NCBI GenBank assembly: GCA_043228905.1
Contig: JBHGNT010000006.1
Coordinates: forward strand, 18,166,001 to 18,230,000
DNA from: Azolla caroliniana
Taxonomy: Eukaryota > Polypodiophyta
Direction: 5' to 3'
DNA: 64,000 nucleotides
Shown here: in pieces, positions 32,703-44,084 of the stretch
Layout of the letters: each line of letters begins with the position of its first letter
How positions within the stretch are numbered: position 1 is the first letter of the stretch
Program-made: the position numbers and the translations under genes
The notes under the pieces: model-generated
What the model saw: only the letters and a program-made list of their open reading frames with translations
What the model was told of the DNA's origin: nothing
Database searches by the model: none

Positions 32703-34186
32703 TATCCATCCATTTTATTTTAAATTCTCAGATTATTTTACAACGCAAATTTTTCGTTTTAACATCGAGAATTCTTTCTAGTACTTGTGGTTTAGAAGAT
32801 AATTCTTCAGAAGTAGCCAGAGTTCTAGTTGTGACTATATTGTCGCCAGAACCAAGAAGTTCTTTTATACGACTTACATGAAAAACTGGATGGATTTCAA
32901 TACCATCAGGAAAAGCGAGACAATAGGTTGATGAACCAATGCGTTTGAGGACTGTAAAAGGTCCACAAAACCGTGGGACTAACTTAGGACACTTGCCCAT
33001 AGACAATGTCTTTGAATTGTGAGGTACACGTAAAAATACCTTTTGTCCAGGGTTGAATACACGAGATTGCCTATTATGATCGGCATAAAAACGCGCTCTA
33101 TCTTGAGCTGTTTTTATATTATCTGGTGCAATATGCAACATATCTTGCATATCACGAAGAAACTTTTGCATACTTCGTAACTCATCATGATGTATATTAA
33201 CATAAATCGAGGCTCGTGGTTGAAAACCATACATCAACATAAAAGAACTATATCTAGAACTATATCCCATTGATGTATGCTTGGAGTTGTTATAAGCAAA
33301 CTTCAAATTTGGGAGATAACGTTCCCATTTTGTTGGCTTTTCACCAACGTATGCCTGAGGCATGTCCTCAATAATTTGATTTACTCATTGTATCTGTCCA
33401 TCGAATTGAGGATGATACGTGGATCTCGTGCTCTATGTAATTTCTAACTTCTTAAAGACTTGCGTCTAGAAGTCACTAGTAAACTTTGGATCTCGATCAC
33501 TCACGGTATCCATCATTAACCCATAAAAACTAAATAACTGTCAACGAATTGGTAAGCCAATTCAGGAGCTATTACCATGGTTTTTGTGGCAATAAATCTG
33601 GCCATTTTAGTTAGTCTATCAACAATAACCCAGATGCCCTCATGGCCTTTTTGGGTGTGAGGAAGGCTAACAATAAAATCCAAACCTTCCCATTACGTTA
33701 GAGCACACCGTTTGCAATGTGGAAGGATTCCTTTGAGGATGTGGTGATGTCCATTCCAGACTCAACTCTTGCCTAGTATTTTCCAAAATAATTGTCGTCA
33801 GGATACTTTCCTCGAAGGTGATCATAAAGATCTGATATTATTTCAATTAAACTAAGCATGTTAACTTCACGGATGCGACTCAGCACATCAGCGACAGTGT
33901 TCATGGAACCTTTAGAATATCGTATGGAAAAATCAAAGTCCTGGATGACATCTTCCCATCGTGCCTTACAACCTTTAAGGTCTTGTTGGTCACAAAAATA
34001 TTTCAAGGACTTATGGTCCGTAGTTACCAAAAAACGATTTCCATAAAGATAATGGTGCCATGACTTTAGCACATGAATAACTTCAAATAATTCCTTTTCT
34101 TGAATGGTATACCGACATTGAGGAGAATCAAGTTTCTTACTCTCGAATGTTATTGGTTTACCATCTTGATATAAGACAACACCTAT
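32703..34186 (-). pseudogene. Gyp-D RNase H and integrase
   Basis: RNase H is at 34186-33773: TIGVVLYQDGKPITFESKKL, TIQEKELFEVIHVLKSWHHY and TDHKSLKYFCDQQDLKGC. The integrase core in one frame with stops reads WEGLDFIVSLPHTQKGHEGI, then WVIVDRLTKMARFI and VSDRDPKFTSDF. The C-terminal domain at 33363-32728 reads KWERYLPNLKFAYNNSKHTS, PVFHVSRIKELLG and QVLERILDVK. Between RNase H and the core the zinc-binding part is missing. The break at 34186 is the Gyp-E insertion. Confidence 0.9.
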
Positions 34187-34238
34187 TGTCACGAATGAGT
34201 AGACGAGGCCACTTACAAGTAGACGAGGCTAAATACTA

Positions 34239-34241
<3 letters not shown>

Positions 34242-34288
<47 letters not shown>
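34242..34288. repeat. (GA)n microsatellite
   Basis: About 23 uninterrupted GA units within the downstream part of the Gyp-E LTR. The Gyp-G LTR has a (CT)n tract in the equivalent place (60282-60303) in element orientation. Confidence 0.95.
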
Positions 34289-34293
<5 letters not shown>

Positions 34294-34485
34294 AGACAAG
34301 AGGGTAGCTTCCGTAACTGGTGTTGTTCACCTTGATTGTAATCAAGGTGCACCCGAGTATTTATACAAGAATGTGGAGATCTGCATGTAAGCTAGGAAAC
34401 ATCTACAAAGTGCATGAAGATGCATTCTCTAGAAGTTTCTTGAAAGTTCTTGTGATTAACCTACAATGTAATTAGTTGAATCTTA

Positions 34486-34555
34486 TACAATACAATAAGG
34501 TTGCCCAATAAGACCAAAAGGTCATGGGTTCAACCCTCTACATTCCATCGTGTCC
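34486..34555 (+). other. tRNA-like module T3 at the Gyp-E LTR edge
   Basis: AAGGTTGCCCAAT, GTCATGGGTTCAACCCTC and TACATTCCA align base for base with T4 at 54904-54955, which keeps a full tRNA-like 5' half. The 5' half is degraded here. The B-box-like GGGTTCAACCCTC is clear. The module ends 6-14 bases from the LTR terminus and is antisense to the element. Confidence 0.6.
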
Positions 34556-34561
34556 ATGACA

Positions 34562-35209
34562 TTATCCTCCCTCTAAGGCCACCTCCCAAGACCCACAACA
34601 GGCTTATATGGGTATCGTTGATGAAAATTATGAATGGCCTCTAGAGCATTTTGTAAATGTGTTTTGGTTCCCATGTGGCATCCGAAATGGGGTAACCTTC
34701 CCATAACACCAAATATTGGAGTTGTCGACGATGATAGCAGGACTCAAGGATTTGGTCAACCTCATATTCTTCCCCCGTCGACAATTACATAAGAGGTAGT
34801 GGAGGAGGTTATCGTCCCGGAATTCGAGAAGGATGGTAGAGTTCGAGGAGGGAAACGTGAAAAACATCGTGAATCTTGAATGTTGGAGGAAGTGCTAACC
34901 GGATGGCGACTAGGTTGATCCGCTCGATGATACGGAAGGAGCCTAGTCTTTTGTAGTCCAATTTTGCACAAGGATGTGAGTGGTGATGTGGCGACATAAC
35001 AGCCAAACCATGTCCCTGATCGCAAATGTTAGTGCAGCCAAGCAATGTCGGTCCGCCTAATCTTTATATTGGTCGCCAGCAACATGGAGCTCCAGGGAGA
35101 TGTCACGATGGACATCGTGTAAAATGCAGGCACACATCTCTCCCGAAGGACTAACCGAAGTTGCAGGTATGGAAATGTTGAAACGAAGATGAAATCCATA
35201 GTTTGCAAA
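34562..35209 (-). pseudogene. Gyp-E integrase C-terminus and chromodomain
   Basis: From 35209 downward: FANYGFHLRFNISIP, GDQYKD, MVWLLCRHITTH, AKLDYKRLGSFRIIERINLV, FKIHDVFHVSLLELYHPSRI. The chromodomain follows near 34790-34640: [35 protein letters not shown], keeping the aromatic Y, W and W residues of a functional methyl-lysine cage. This form is like fungal and vertebrate chromoviruses. Several frameshifts and stops are present. The polypurine complement TTATCCTCCCTCTAAGG is at 34562-34578. Confidence 0.88.
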
Positions 35210-35494
35210 TGTAAAGAAATGGAGTTGGTGGTGTAATGCAGCAGAAAATGATTGAGTGTGTGTGTCTGTGTGTGTGTGCGTACAACAAAACAAAGAGAGA
35301 GAGAGAGAGAAAGAGAGAGCTCTTAACAAGAAAATTGTATAGTACTTCCAACAGTAACAAGTTTACAAAGGGTTGGTTTAAATACCAACTAAACTAGGGC
35401 AAGGGCCCTTTCGACTATTTACAAAACTAGCATGGTATGTCCATGAGCTAGTGTAAAACCTATTTCTATGGGAAGTTGAGTTCGACTCTCAACA
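35210..35494 (-). repeat. 3' LTR of Cop-6
   Basis: TGTAAAGAAATGG to GACTCTCAACA. It holds an interrupted GT tract (35250-35280). The inner flank CGCCCCTTCG is the complement of a purine tract; a second, CTCCCCCTCAAGC, lies at 35627-35640, an arrangement also seen in Cop-10 on plus. Confidence 0.92.
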
Positions 35495-35659
35495 CGCCCC
35501 TTCGAACACAACTTCTATCTATCGAAAGGTTGTTCGGTTCATACTTCGACTCGTCTCGTCAGCTTCGATCAATTGCATATTACATACTTGCATATCATGC
35601 GTACGTTGTTCAATTCACTTTTTGTACTCCCCCTCAAGCTGGGCTAGTCAGGAAGAGAT

Positions 35660-37250
35660 AAGCCAAGGTTCGACACGAACTACCGTAGCTTGTCAATACC
35701 AAGGGTTTTCGTGAAAATGTTAGCAACCTAGAGGTGTGTATTGATATGTTGTAAATCAATATCTCTGACTTGTACAGGCTCACGGATGAAATGATAGTGC
35801 ACTTCGATGTGCTTAGTCCGCGCATGGAATACGGGGTTCCGCGCCAAGTAGATACTGCTCATGTTGTCGCAGTATAGACAAGTTGGAACTTTGATGAGTA
35901 CACCCAACTCCTTCAGTATACGCTTGAGCCATATGGCTTCACATGCGGCGACCGCTGCGCCCCTGTATTCGGCCTCCGTGCTCGACAGTGCGACTATCGG
36001 TTGCTTCTTACTGCTCCAGGAGACTGCTCCGTTACCAAGAGAGAAGACGAATCCGGATGTGGATCATCTATCTGTTTTGTATCTTGCCCAGTCTGCGTCT
36101 GTGTACCCTTCGAGTCGAATGATCGTATTCGACTTATACATGATGTCGTAGTCCATTGTCGTGCTAACATACCGAAGTATCCACTTAGCGCAATCCAGAT
36201 GAAGATTTCGCGGATGTTGCATAAATTGACTAAGCAAGCCAACCGAATAGTTGAGGTCGGGTCTCGTGATGGTTAGATAAATTAAGCTACCGATCAGTTG
36301 ACGATACTGAGTTGGCTCACTCTCGGTCGTGCCGGAGTTAGCATCGATCTTGAAATTACCATCGAGATGGGTAGACACAAGTTTGCACTCCGTCATTCCG
36401 AACTGGTAGTGTAAGTTGAGAATGTAGTGCCGTTGTGATATCATTATTCCGACTGGTGTTCGAATTACCTCAATGCCTAAGAAGTAATGTAGCTCGTGCA
36501 GGTCTTTCATTTCGAATCTGCCGGAGAGAAATGATTTGACCTTGTTAATCTCGGCTAGATCTTTTCCTCCGATGACCAAATCATCCACGTAAAGGATGAT
36601 GACAATCGAGCTATCCGACTCATTTTGGATGTATAGAGAAGTGTTGGATTTTGACATTCGAAATCCGATGTGATGAAGATACTCTGTAATCTTCGAGTGC
36701 CACACACGTGGTGCTTGTTTCAGGCCGTAAAGTGGTTTCTTAAGTCAACATAAGGCGTGCGGATAGGTACACAATTCAAATTCGGGTGGTTGAACCATAT
36801 ACACTTCCTCTTCTAATTCTCCTTGGAGGAAGGCATTTTTCACATCCATCTGGTGGAGGTGCCACCCTTTCGCTACTACCAAGGCAATTACGGTTCGTAC
36901 AGTGGTCATCTTTGCCACTGGGGCAAAGGTCTCTTCGTAGTCTACGCCATGCGTTTGTGTCTATCCTTTCGCAACAAGTCGAGCTTTTTAACGGTTTACA
37001 GAGCCGTCGGCATTATACTTCACCTTATAGATCCATCTGCAGCCAATCGCCTTCTTGTGCGGTGAGTGGGGAACGAAATCCCATGTCTCGTTCTTGGATA
37101 GTGCTTGCATCTCCTCATTCATCGCTTCAACCCATCTGTGGTCCTTCGCGGCGTCAGAAAACGTTTCCGGCTCCCGTACTATTGCTACCTTCATCATAAA
37201 GGCATAATGATACGCCATGTACTCATTGTAGACATAACGGTTTACGGGGT
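35660..37250 (-). pseudogene. Cop-6 reverse transcriptase and RNase H
   Basis: RT starts with YHYAFMMKVAIVREPETFS (37200) and SKNETWDFVPHSPHKKAIGC. The C-terminal half is open from 36705: YLHHIGFRMSKSNTSLYI, then the catalytic IILYVDDLVIGG and LHELHYFLGIEVIRTPVGI. RNase H reads GYTDADW near 36090 and SSTEAEYRGAAVAAC in another frame down to 35880. Frameshifts lie near 36985 and 36060. Confidence 0.9.
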
Positions 37251-37479
37251 TCTTCTCTCAGGTGGACCGGCGTAGCTTTTCGTTCGAAGATTCGAAAGCT
37301 TTCTTCACGCCGTCTGTCCGAATGTCAAGGCCTTTGAACTCACTATCAAGGGAGTGAGTCGATTCGAATTCGAACTGGTCTTCGTATTCCCGCATTTTCG
37401 CCTTCCCTTTGTCTAGCTTTGTACTCGGCCGAGATGTGCTTTGATCGCTCGGCGGCTCTGACGGCCCACTCAGTCATGT

Positions 37480-38600
37480 CGTAATTGGGCTTTCATCGAA
37501 CATGCGTGTAACTTGATCTTCAATGTCTGCCTCTATTTCGATGTATATCGGAGTCGAAGTCAAAGTTGTCTCTGGTGCGTACTAGTATGTGGACTCGTCG
37601 AAAACGACATCTCGACTCGTTCGAACTTTCCGGGTAGATGGATTGTAGCATTTGTACCCCTTCTGTTCGAGCGAGTACCCCACGAGGATACATTTCTCCG
37701 ACTTTGGGTCGAGCTTTTGTAGCGTATTGTCGGGAATATGTATGTAAGAGATTACGCCAAAGATGCGGACATGTGATAAGTCTGACTTGTTTCCAAAAAA
37801 CTTCTCATGAGGAGTTACGACGTGTACTCCCGAGGTTGTGCACCTATTCATGAGGTATACGTCCGTGTTTGCCGCTTATGCCCAGTACAATTTTGGCAAA
37901 TTCTTCTCATGCATCATAGCCCGAGCGACTCTACTATGTGCCGGTTTTTACGCACAGCTACGCCGTTTTGCTGAGGTGTGTGACGGCATGAAAATTCCCG
38001 TCGGATTCCTTCCTTTCGAAGATATGCCGTAAACTCATCCGAAAAATATTCTTTGCCTCCATCTAATCGAAGGCAGCGTACATGCCGATCCGTAGCTTTT
38101 TCGACTTCGGCTTTGAATCTCTGGAAGTATCCGAACACTTCACTCTTTTGTTTCATCGGGTAGATCCAGGTGTTCCTGGAGAAGTCATCGATGAACGTAA
38201 CGTAATATCGGCATCCACCAAGTGTGCTTGTCTGGGCCGGTCCCCATACATCTGAATGTACGACATCCAAGATCCCTTTGCTCACATTTTGCTCTTTTGG
38301 GAATGGATGTCGGCATTGCTTTCCGAACTAGCACGCTTCGCATACGCCCATAATCTCCTGCGCGGTAAAGTTTAGGAGTCCGAGTACGGCTCCTCTCGAT
38401 TGCATGTTCTGAAGTTTTTGGAGATTGATGTGACCAATTCTCTTGTGCCTCAAGTTTAGGTTGGTTTCAACTTTGAGGCCCCTTGTGAACATGGTTGACT
38501 TCACCTCGTTCGATTCGAGGATAAACATACAGCCTTCACGACGACCGTGAGCTACGACTTGACCGCCTGTTTGAAGAAGCACCCGTCGTTGTTGAATCGT
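37480..38600 (-). pseudogene. Cop-6 integrase
   Basis: The pre-integrase block NLRHKRIGHINLQKLQNMQS is at 38500. The core is open from 38285: LDVVHSDVWGPAQTSTLGGC, RYYVTFIDDFSRNTWIYPMK, LRLDGGKEYFSDEF and TPQQNGVAVRKNRHI, where ERKN is usual. The C-terminal part reads HVRIFGVISYIHIPDN, ILVGYSLEQKGYKCYNPSTR and SRDVVFDEST (37851-37582). The catalytic Glu position is altered. Confidence 0.88.
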
Positions 38601-39100
38601 ATTTGCATTCTTTGTTCGACAATCTAGCTAACTGAGACCAGGTTTTTCATGATGGTGGGGACATGCAGTACATTCTTGAGATAGGTTTGTTTGTCGTCAT
38701 TTCGGAATGGGACGTTCCCTATATGTTGTATTGGATGGGTCATGTCATTGCCTGTCTCGACATATCGAGGACGTTCGGGTTTTCGTAATTCCCGAAACCA
38801 ATCTTCATGAGACGTCATGTGGTTGGATGCTCTCGAGTCAACAAACCATACATTCTCTGAGGGTGTCGTGCGTGTTTCACCTTGAGTCGCCATTGAGTGC
38901 ACATTGTGCCTCATCATGAACATTCCGCAATGATCGTCGTAGTCGGAATTTGATGCGGAATTCGTGAGCATTCTGCTACGATTGTCGTAGTCAGAATTCG
39001 ATGCATAATTCGTGAACATTCGACTAGTCGAAGCAGAGTCTTGCTTCTTCTTTCGGCACTCCTCTTCGTAGTGTCCGAGTTTTCCACAGTATACGCATTT
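38601..39100 (-). pseudogene. Cop-6 zinc knuckle and protease
   Basis: The knuckle CVYCGKLGHYEEEC is intact (39090-39045). It is followed by a short in-frame duplication, FTNYASNSDYDNRSRM and LTNSASNSDYDDHCGM (39019-38925), and the protease motif WFVDSRASNHMTSHEDW, where the DSGAS glycine has become arginine. The protease is therefore probably inactive. Confidence 0.85.
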
Positions 39101-39352
39101 GATTGGGTTATTGCGATTGCTTGGTCCGGCATGATGACTCCCCCTTCTGCCGAACTCTCTAGAGTTGTTCCTGTCTATTTGCCATTGGTGGGAGTTGCAT
39201 ACTTAGATCCGCTTACCATGACAGCCTTGTCCGAATCGACCTCTATTTCCACGGCCGAAATTTCTTCTATCATTCGACTAGGAGTAGAGCATCTGACCCT
39301 CTAGTGCATTGCTCCTTTGTCGGGCATGATTTTCCTCGACCAGCAATATTGA

Positions 39353-39895
39353 CTAGAGATCGAAAAAGGTGGGAGGATTCTCTCTTGCGAGGACGGCGGA
39401 CCTTATTGCATTGAATCGAGGTGCCAAGCCTCCAAGGCATATCTGCACCATTTCTTCATCGTCAATGCCAACATTGATTAACCCGAGGGCATTGCACAAC
39501 TCCTTCATCTTCAAGACGTAGTTGCCAATTGACATGACCCTTTGTTGAATGGCATTCAACTCCTGACGAAGCTGGAGTTTGCGGGCAGCCGTATTGGCCA
39601 CGAAGATTTTCTTGAGATTGCCCCATGCTTCTTCGGCATTTTCGCCTCTCGAATGCCAAGCATGTGATCATGTATGCATGATGCAAGGCAATACAACACA
39701 TGGCTTGCAGCCTGCTCCCATGTTGGGTAGTCAATGTGTGTCAGGTTGGGTTGCGTTTCGTGAGCTCCTTCAATATAGCTCCAGTATCCTTGTCCAACAA
39801 GGTACTGATGCATCTTGTACTCCCAAGATGCAAAATTTGCCCTGTCGAGCTTCTTTTAGGAAGAGCGCTTCCCATCTGAGTATTCATGGTGATTT
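39353..39895 (-). pseudogene. Cop-6 gag
   Basis: The start near 39888 gives MNTQMGSALPK, then after a frameshift KMHQYLVGQGYWSYIEG, THIDYPTWEQAASHVLYCLA and, in a third frame, TAARKLQLRQELNAIQQRVM and MVQICLGGLAPRFNAIRSAV (39601-39353). It is the same Gag type as Cop-8. Confidence 0.85.
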
Positions 39896-39977
39896 CTTCT
39901 CTGTTAATAAGCCAGTTTTGTTGACCGTCAGCGTGTACCACAACACAGTCGAATGGATTCGATTAAGCAACCACACG

Positions 39978-40028
39978 TTCTGATACCATGTAAAGAAATG
40001 GAACTGGTGGTGTAATTCAACGGAAGAT

Positions 40029-40072
<44 letters not shown>

Positions 40073-40275
40073 AACAAAACAGAGAGAGAGAAAGAGAGAG
40101 CTCTTAACAAGAAAACTGTATAGTACTTCCAACAGTAACAAGTTTACAAAGGGTTGGTTTAAATACCAACTAAACTAGGGCAAGGGCCCTTTCTACTATT
40201 TACAAAACTAGCATGGTATGTCCATGAGCTAGTGTAAAACCTATTTCTATGGGAAGTTGAGTTCGACTTTCAACA
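39978..40275 (-). repeat. Primer site and 5' LTR of Cop-6
   Basis: TTCTGATACCA (39978-39988) precedes the LTR TGTAAAG (39989) to CTTTCAACA (40275). The GT tract is much longer and purer here (about 20 units, 40033-40070) than in the 3' LTR, so it has changed since insertion. Confidence 0.92.
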
Positions 40276-40465
40276 ACAAAGAATGGGGAAAATTTAGTCG
40301 AAGCATGGATACTATTCTTGTAGGCAAATTCTGTCATTGCAAGGAAGTAAGCCCAATCCTCTTGTTGGTAGCTCACGGTACACCGGAGGTATTTTTCGAG
40401 GATTTGGTTGAGTCATTTGGTTTGTCCATCAGTTTGAGGATGGTATGCTGATGACAAGTTTATAG
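40276..40465 (-). pseudogene. Gyp-E integrase core fragment
   Basis: The frame reads INLSSAYHPQTDGQTK, stop, LNQILEKYLRCTVSYQQEDW and FAYKNSIHASTKFSPFFV, a gypsy integrase core around the catalytic Glu region. It joins 46037 on the right when Cop-7 is removed and 35209 on the left when Cop-6 is removed. Confidence 0.9.
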
Positions 40466-41252
40466 TGACAGGAACTGTTCGCTCCGATGAACAACGCTCG
40501 GCCACAACCGAGCTTAGAATAAAACACAAAAAACAGGGAATGAAATGCACGACACAGAGAAGAGAAGAGTACACAAGATGTTAACGTGGAAAACCCAAAC
40601 TCGGGAAAAAACCACGGCAGCCCACAGACCGCAAACTATCACTATATCAGAATGTACAATAAGAAAGCATTGAGGCCATGACCTCGGGATTGCTATCTTC
40701 GCCACAGGCGGCGGTTACAACAGAGGCAACGACCTCTTCCTCTCTCTCTCACTCTCTCTCTGTACACAGTTACGTGCTCTAATCTTGCACAAACAAGAAT
40801 GACAACAACTATATCAATAAGTTTGCCCTAAGTCATATTTATACTAATATGACTTTTCAGCTATTTACAAATATAGCCCCGATGGACTCTTAGAAGACAT
40901 ATTTACGAATATGTCCCTTCATCCGGTGAGCACTCCTCACCGGGCCTACATCATCCGGATCTTGCCGGGTACTCGTCATCCGGTTCTCACCGGGATCTTC
41001 CATGGCCGGGTAGTCCACATCCGGTTCCCACCGAGTCTTCACCATCCGGCTCTTGCCGGGTATTCGTCATCCGCTTCTCACCGGGTCTTCAACATCCGGC
41101 TCTTGCCGGGTACTTGTCATCCGGTGCTCACCGGGTCTTCCGTAGCCGGGTAGACAACATCCGGTTTCGGACTGGGCCTATCGGCCTCGGCTGAGTTTGC
41201 TCATCTGGACTGTTCTTCTCACTTCCCATCCAGAAGGACCTGTTTCCTAACA
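40466..41252 (-). repeat. 3' LTR of Cop-7
   Basis: TGACAGGAACTGTTC to TTTCCTAACA. About 90 bp longer than the 5' LTR; the extra length lies in the CCGG tandem repeat and in a GCCTATCGGCCTCGGCTGAG insertion near 41180. Confidence 0.93.
40930..41165. repeat. CCGG-bearing tandem repeat in the Cop-7 LTR
   Basis: About five units of roughly 50 bp made from CATCCGGCTCTTGCCGGGTA and CATCCGGTTCTCACCGGGTC. Each half contains an inverted repeat CCGG...CCGG. The 5' LTR has about one unit fewer (45800-45975), so copy number has changed within one element. Confidence 0.85.
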
Positions 41253-41391
41253 AACTCCCCCTTCACTCCAGCATGGGGTGTCGCACTAGTCCGATCCGCT
41301 TCCAGCATGCATCCAGCTTGTCGGGTATCAATACTTTGGTCAGCATATCTGATTCGTTATCGGCCGTGTGAATCTTTGTCAGCGCGAACTC

Positions 41392-42876
41392 CTAGTCATC
41401 TACTCTTTCCCAGATCCAGTGATACCTACGTTGGATATGCTTCATCCGGGAATGGTAGGCTGCATTCTTAGCAAGGTGGATGGCACTTTGACTGTCGCAA
41501 TAGAGCCAGTATTCGTCTTGCCGGATACCGAGCTCTCCAATGAAGTCCTTCATCCATAGTATTTCCTTGTCGGCTTCCACAGCCGCCATGTACTCCGCCT
41601 CCGTGGTTGACAACGCAACCGTCTTCTGCAGCCTCGACTGCCACAAAACAGCTCCCCCTGCATATGTCATTACATACCCGGATGTAGACCGGCTGGTATC
41701 CACATCAGCCGACATGTCCGAGTCAGTAAAACCGTCAAGTTGAGGTTTTCCAGAGCCGAATCGGAGACACATATTTGAAGTACCCTTCAGGTACCGGAGT
41801 ATCCATTTGACCGCGTTCCAGTGCTCCTTGCTAGGATTGCTCATAAACCGGCTCACCACTCCGACTGCGTATCCTATATCCAGTCGGGTACACACCATTG
41901 CGTACATTAAGCTCCCGACGGCAGAGGCATATGGTACCTTCATGATATCAGTCTTCTCTACTTTCGTCTTCGGGCTTTGCTTACCAGATAATCTACAGTT
42001 TTCCGGGAGTGTCGATCCGACCAGTTCCGCTTCTGTCATGTTGAACCGCTGAAGCACCTTTGTCACGTATTTCTCGTGTGACAGCCACAACTGCTTCGTT
42101 GGCCGGTTCCGGATGATACGCATCCCCAGCATCTGTCTTGCCGGACCCAAGTCATTCATTGAGAAGGTCCGGTTGAGAGCCTTCTTCGGCATCCGTATTT
42201 TGGCTTGGTCCCGTCCGACGATCAACATGTAATCCACGTACAGAAGGAGTATAAGGAAGTCGCCTCCTTCGAACTTCTTCACAAACACGCAGTGATCGGC
42301 CTACGTCTTGTGGTACCCTTGATCAGTCATGAAGGAGTCGAACTTCCGGTACCACTATCGGGGAGCCTACTTCAGTCCGTACAGGCTTTTCTTCAACCGG
42401 CATACCAAGTGCTCCTTCCCTTTCTCCACGAATCCTTCCGGTTGCTGCATGTAGATCTCCTCTTCGAGGTCGCCGTGAAGGAATGTCGTCTTCACGTCCA
42501 GCTATTCTACCTCGAGGTCCATGCTTGCCGCTATACTCAGCACCGTCCGGATGGAGGTCATCTTTACTACCGGGGCAAATATCTCGTCGAAGTCCACGCC
42601 CTTCTTTTGCTGGAACCCCTTCACCACGATCCTGGCTTTGTATCTCGGGGGGTTGCCGGCATCTCCCAGTTTCAACTTGTACACCCACTTGTTTCGGAGT
42701 GCCCGCTTTCCTTTCGGCAACTCCACCAATTCGTACGTATGGTTCTCATGCAGGGAATCCATCTCATCCTGCATGGCACTTAACCATTTGCGGTTGTAGG
42801 TGTCATCCTTCGCCTCTACGAAGCTTTTTGGCTCCCCCTCATCGGTTAGCAGCACATGCTCTGCATCCGGAAATCT
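41392..42876 (-). pseudogene. Cop-7 reverse transcriptase and RNase H
   Basis: RT from 42855: SFVEAKDDTYNRKWLSAMQD, LRNKWVYKLKLGDAG, KARIVVKGFQQKKGVDFDEI, and after TAG at 42502 [20 protein letters not shown]. The catalytic box is YVDYM instead of YVDDM, which would abolish activity. RNase H is open and long: GFTDSDMSADVDTSRSTSGY, ALSTTEAEYMAAVEADKEIL and YCDSQSAIHLAKNAAYHSRM. Two further TAG codons lie in the KSLYGLK-APR-WYRKF block, where Q is expected. Confidence 0.92.
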
Positions 42877-43082
42877 CCGGGGGGCCTCCTCTCTCTAAGA
42901 GGATATCTCCGTCTTTGGGCTTCGGTAACCGGGTCCTCCATTTTCTCTTCATCTAAATCTGATTCGGGGTCTTGGCCGGTTCCGGTTTCAGCTTCATCTA
43001 CTTCTTCTTCTGCCGGTTCGGTATCCTCACCTTAACCGGCTGGTTCCTCGAGTGCTAACCGGTCTCTTATCGGTTGGGTCTG

Positions 43083-44072
43083 TTAATCGTAGAGTCGATC
43101 CTCACCGATTGACTCAGAGTTCAGTATCTTCTTCTCTGACTCCCAGTCAACGAGCGTCTTGTCCTCCATGAAGATAATATCTCGACTCCGGAATACCTTA
43201 TTGTCGACCAGGTCCCACACTCGGTAGCCGAACTCATCGTCGCCGTAACCGAGGAATATGCATGGCCGGGTCTTTGGATCTAACTTTCCTCTCCGGTCCT
43301 TAGCAACATGCACGTACACGAGACACCCGAACACCTTCAGATGCCGGTAGGACACTTCCTTACCGGTCCATACTCTCTATGGCGTGTCTCCGTCCAAGGG
43401 TACTGAGGGTGATCTGTTTATCACATATGTCGCCATCGACAGTGCCTCAGCCCAAAACGTCTTGGATAATTTTGCATGCGCGAGCATACTCCGAACCCTC
43501 TCCAATATGGTCTGGTTCATCCTCTCGGCCAGCCTGTTTAGTTCCGGCGTCTTCGGCACAATAAATTTGATTCGTATTCCCTTCGAGCAACAGTACTCCT
43601 TGAACTTCCCCCGGTATTCACCTCCGTTATCTGCTCGAACCGCCTTCAGCTTCCGACCGATTTCTCTTTCCACTCTCGCGTGGAGCTCTTTAAAGACGGA
43701 TAACACCTGATCCTTCTTCTTCAACGGTGTGGCCCACAACTTCCGGTTGTCGTCATCTATGAACATCACGAAGTATTGCGCTCCGACATGTGACTTCGTG
43801 TCCACTTGACACACATCAGTATGCACCAACTCTAGTGGTGCATTACGTCTCATCGGTGGCCTTGATCGGAAGGAGGTCCGGTTTTGTTTACCGGCCAGAC
43901 AATCAGTGCACTTCTCCAAGTGCACGTTCTTCACTGGAATGAGGTTGTCGTCTGCAAGCCTCTTCATCCCCTTCTCGCTCACGTGACACAACCTCTTGTG
44001 CCACAGCTCACCGGCAGTGTCAGATGCAACATTCACTTCCTCCGGACATAACCGGGCATTCATCAGGTACAA
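43083..44072 (-). pseudogene. Cop-7 integrase
   Basis: The pre-integrase LWHKRLCHVSEKGMKRLADD and CTDCLAGKQNRTSFR start at about 44000. The core reads LELVHTDVCQVDTKSHVGAQ, YFVMFIDDDNRKLWATPLKK, VRADNGGEYRGKFKEYC (Asp) and LNRLAERMNQTILERVRSML (Glu). After TAG at 43377 the C-terminal part is RVWTGK, SYRHLKVFGCLVYVHV, PCIFLGYGDDEFGYRVW and RSRDIIFMEDKTLVDWE. All catalytic residues of DDE are kept. Confidence 0.93.
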
Positions 44073-44084
44073 CGTGTTTACCTT

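Larger units (their letters stand above)
34187..34561 (-). repeat. 3' LTR of Gyp-E
   Basis: The ends are TGTCACG and CCATGACA, i.e. TGTCA...TGACA as in Gyp-G. On the minus strand a TATA box (TATAAATA, 34365-34358) is followed at the expected start distance by a perfect palindrome CACCTTGATT, AC, AATCAAGGTG (34349-34328). A (GA)n tract fills 34242-34288. The minus-strand start carries module T3. Confidence 0.9.
35210..40275 (-). mobile_element. Cop-6, complete Ty1/copia element in Gyp-E
   Basis: LTRs 35210-35494 and 39989-40275 enclose a full copia order on minus. The flanks are GCAAA (left) and ACAAA (right), a 5-bp target duplication with one difference. The primer-site complement TTCTGATACCA is at 39978-39988. 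The Gyp-E integrase frame is interrupted exactly here. Confidence 0.92.
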
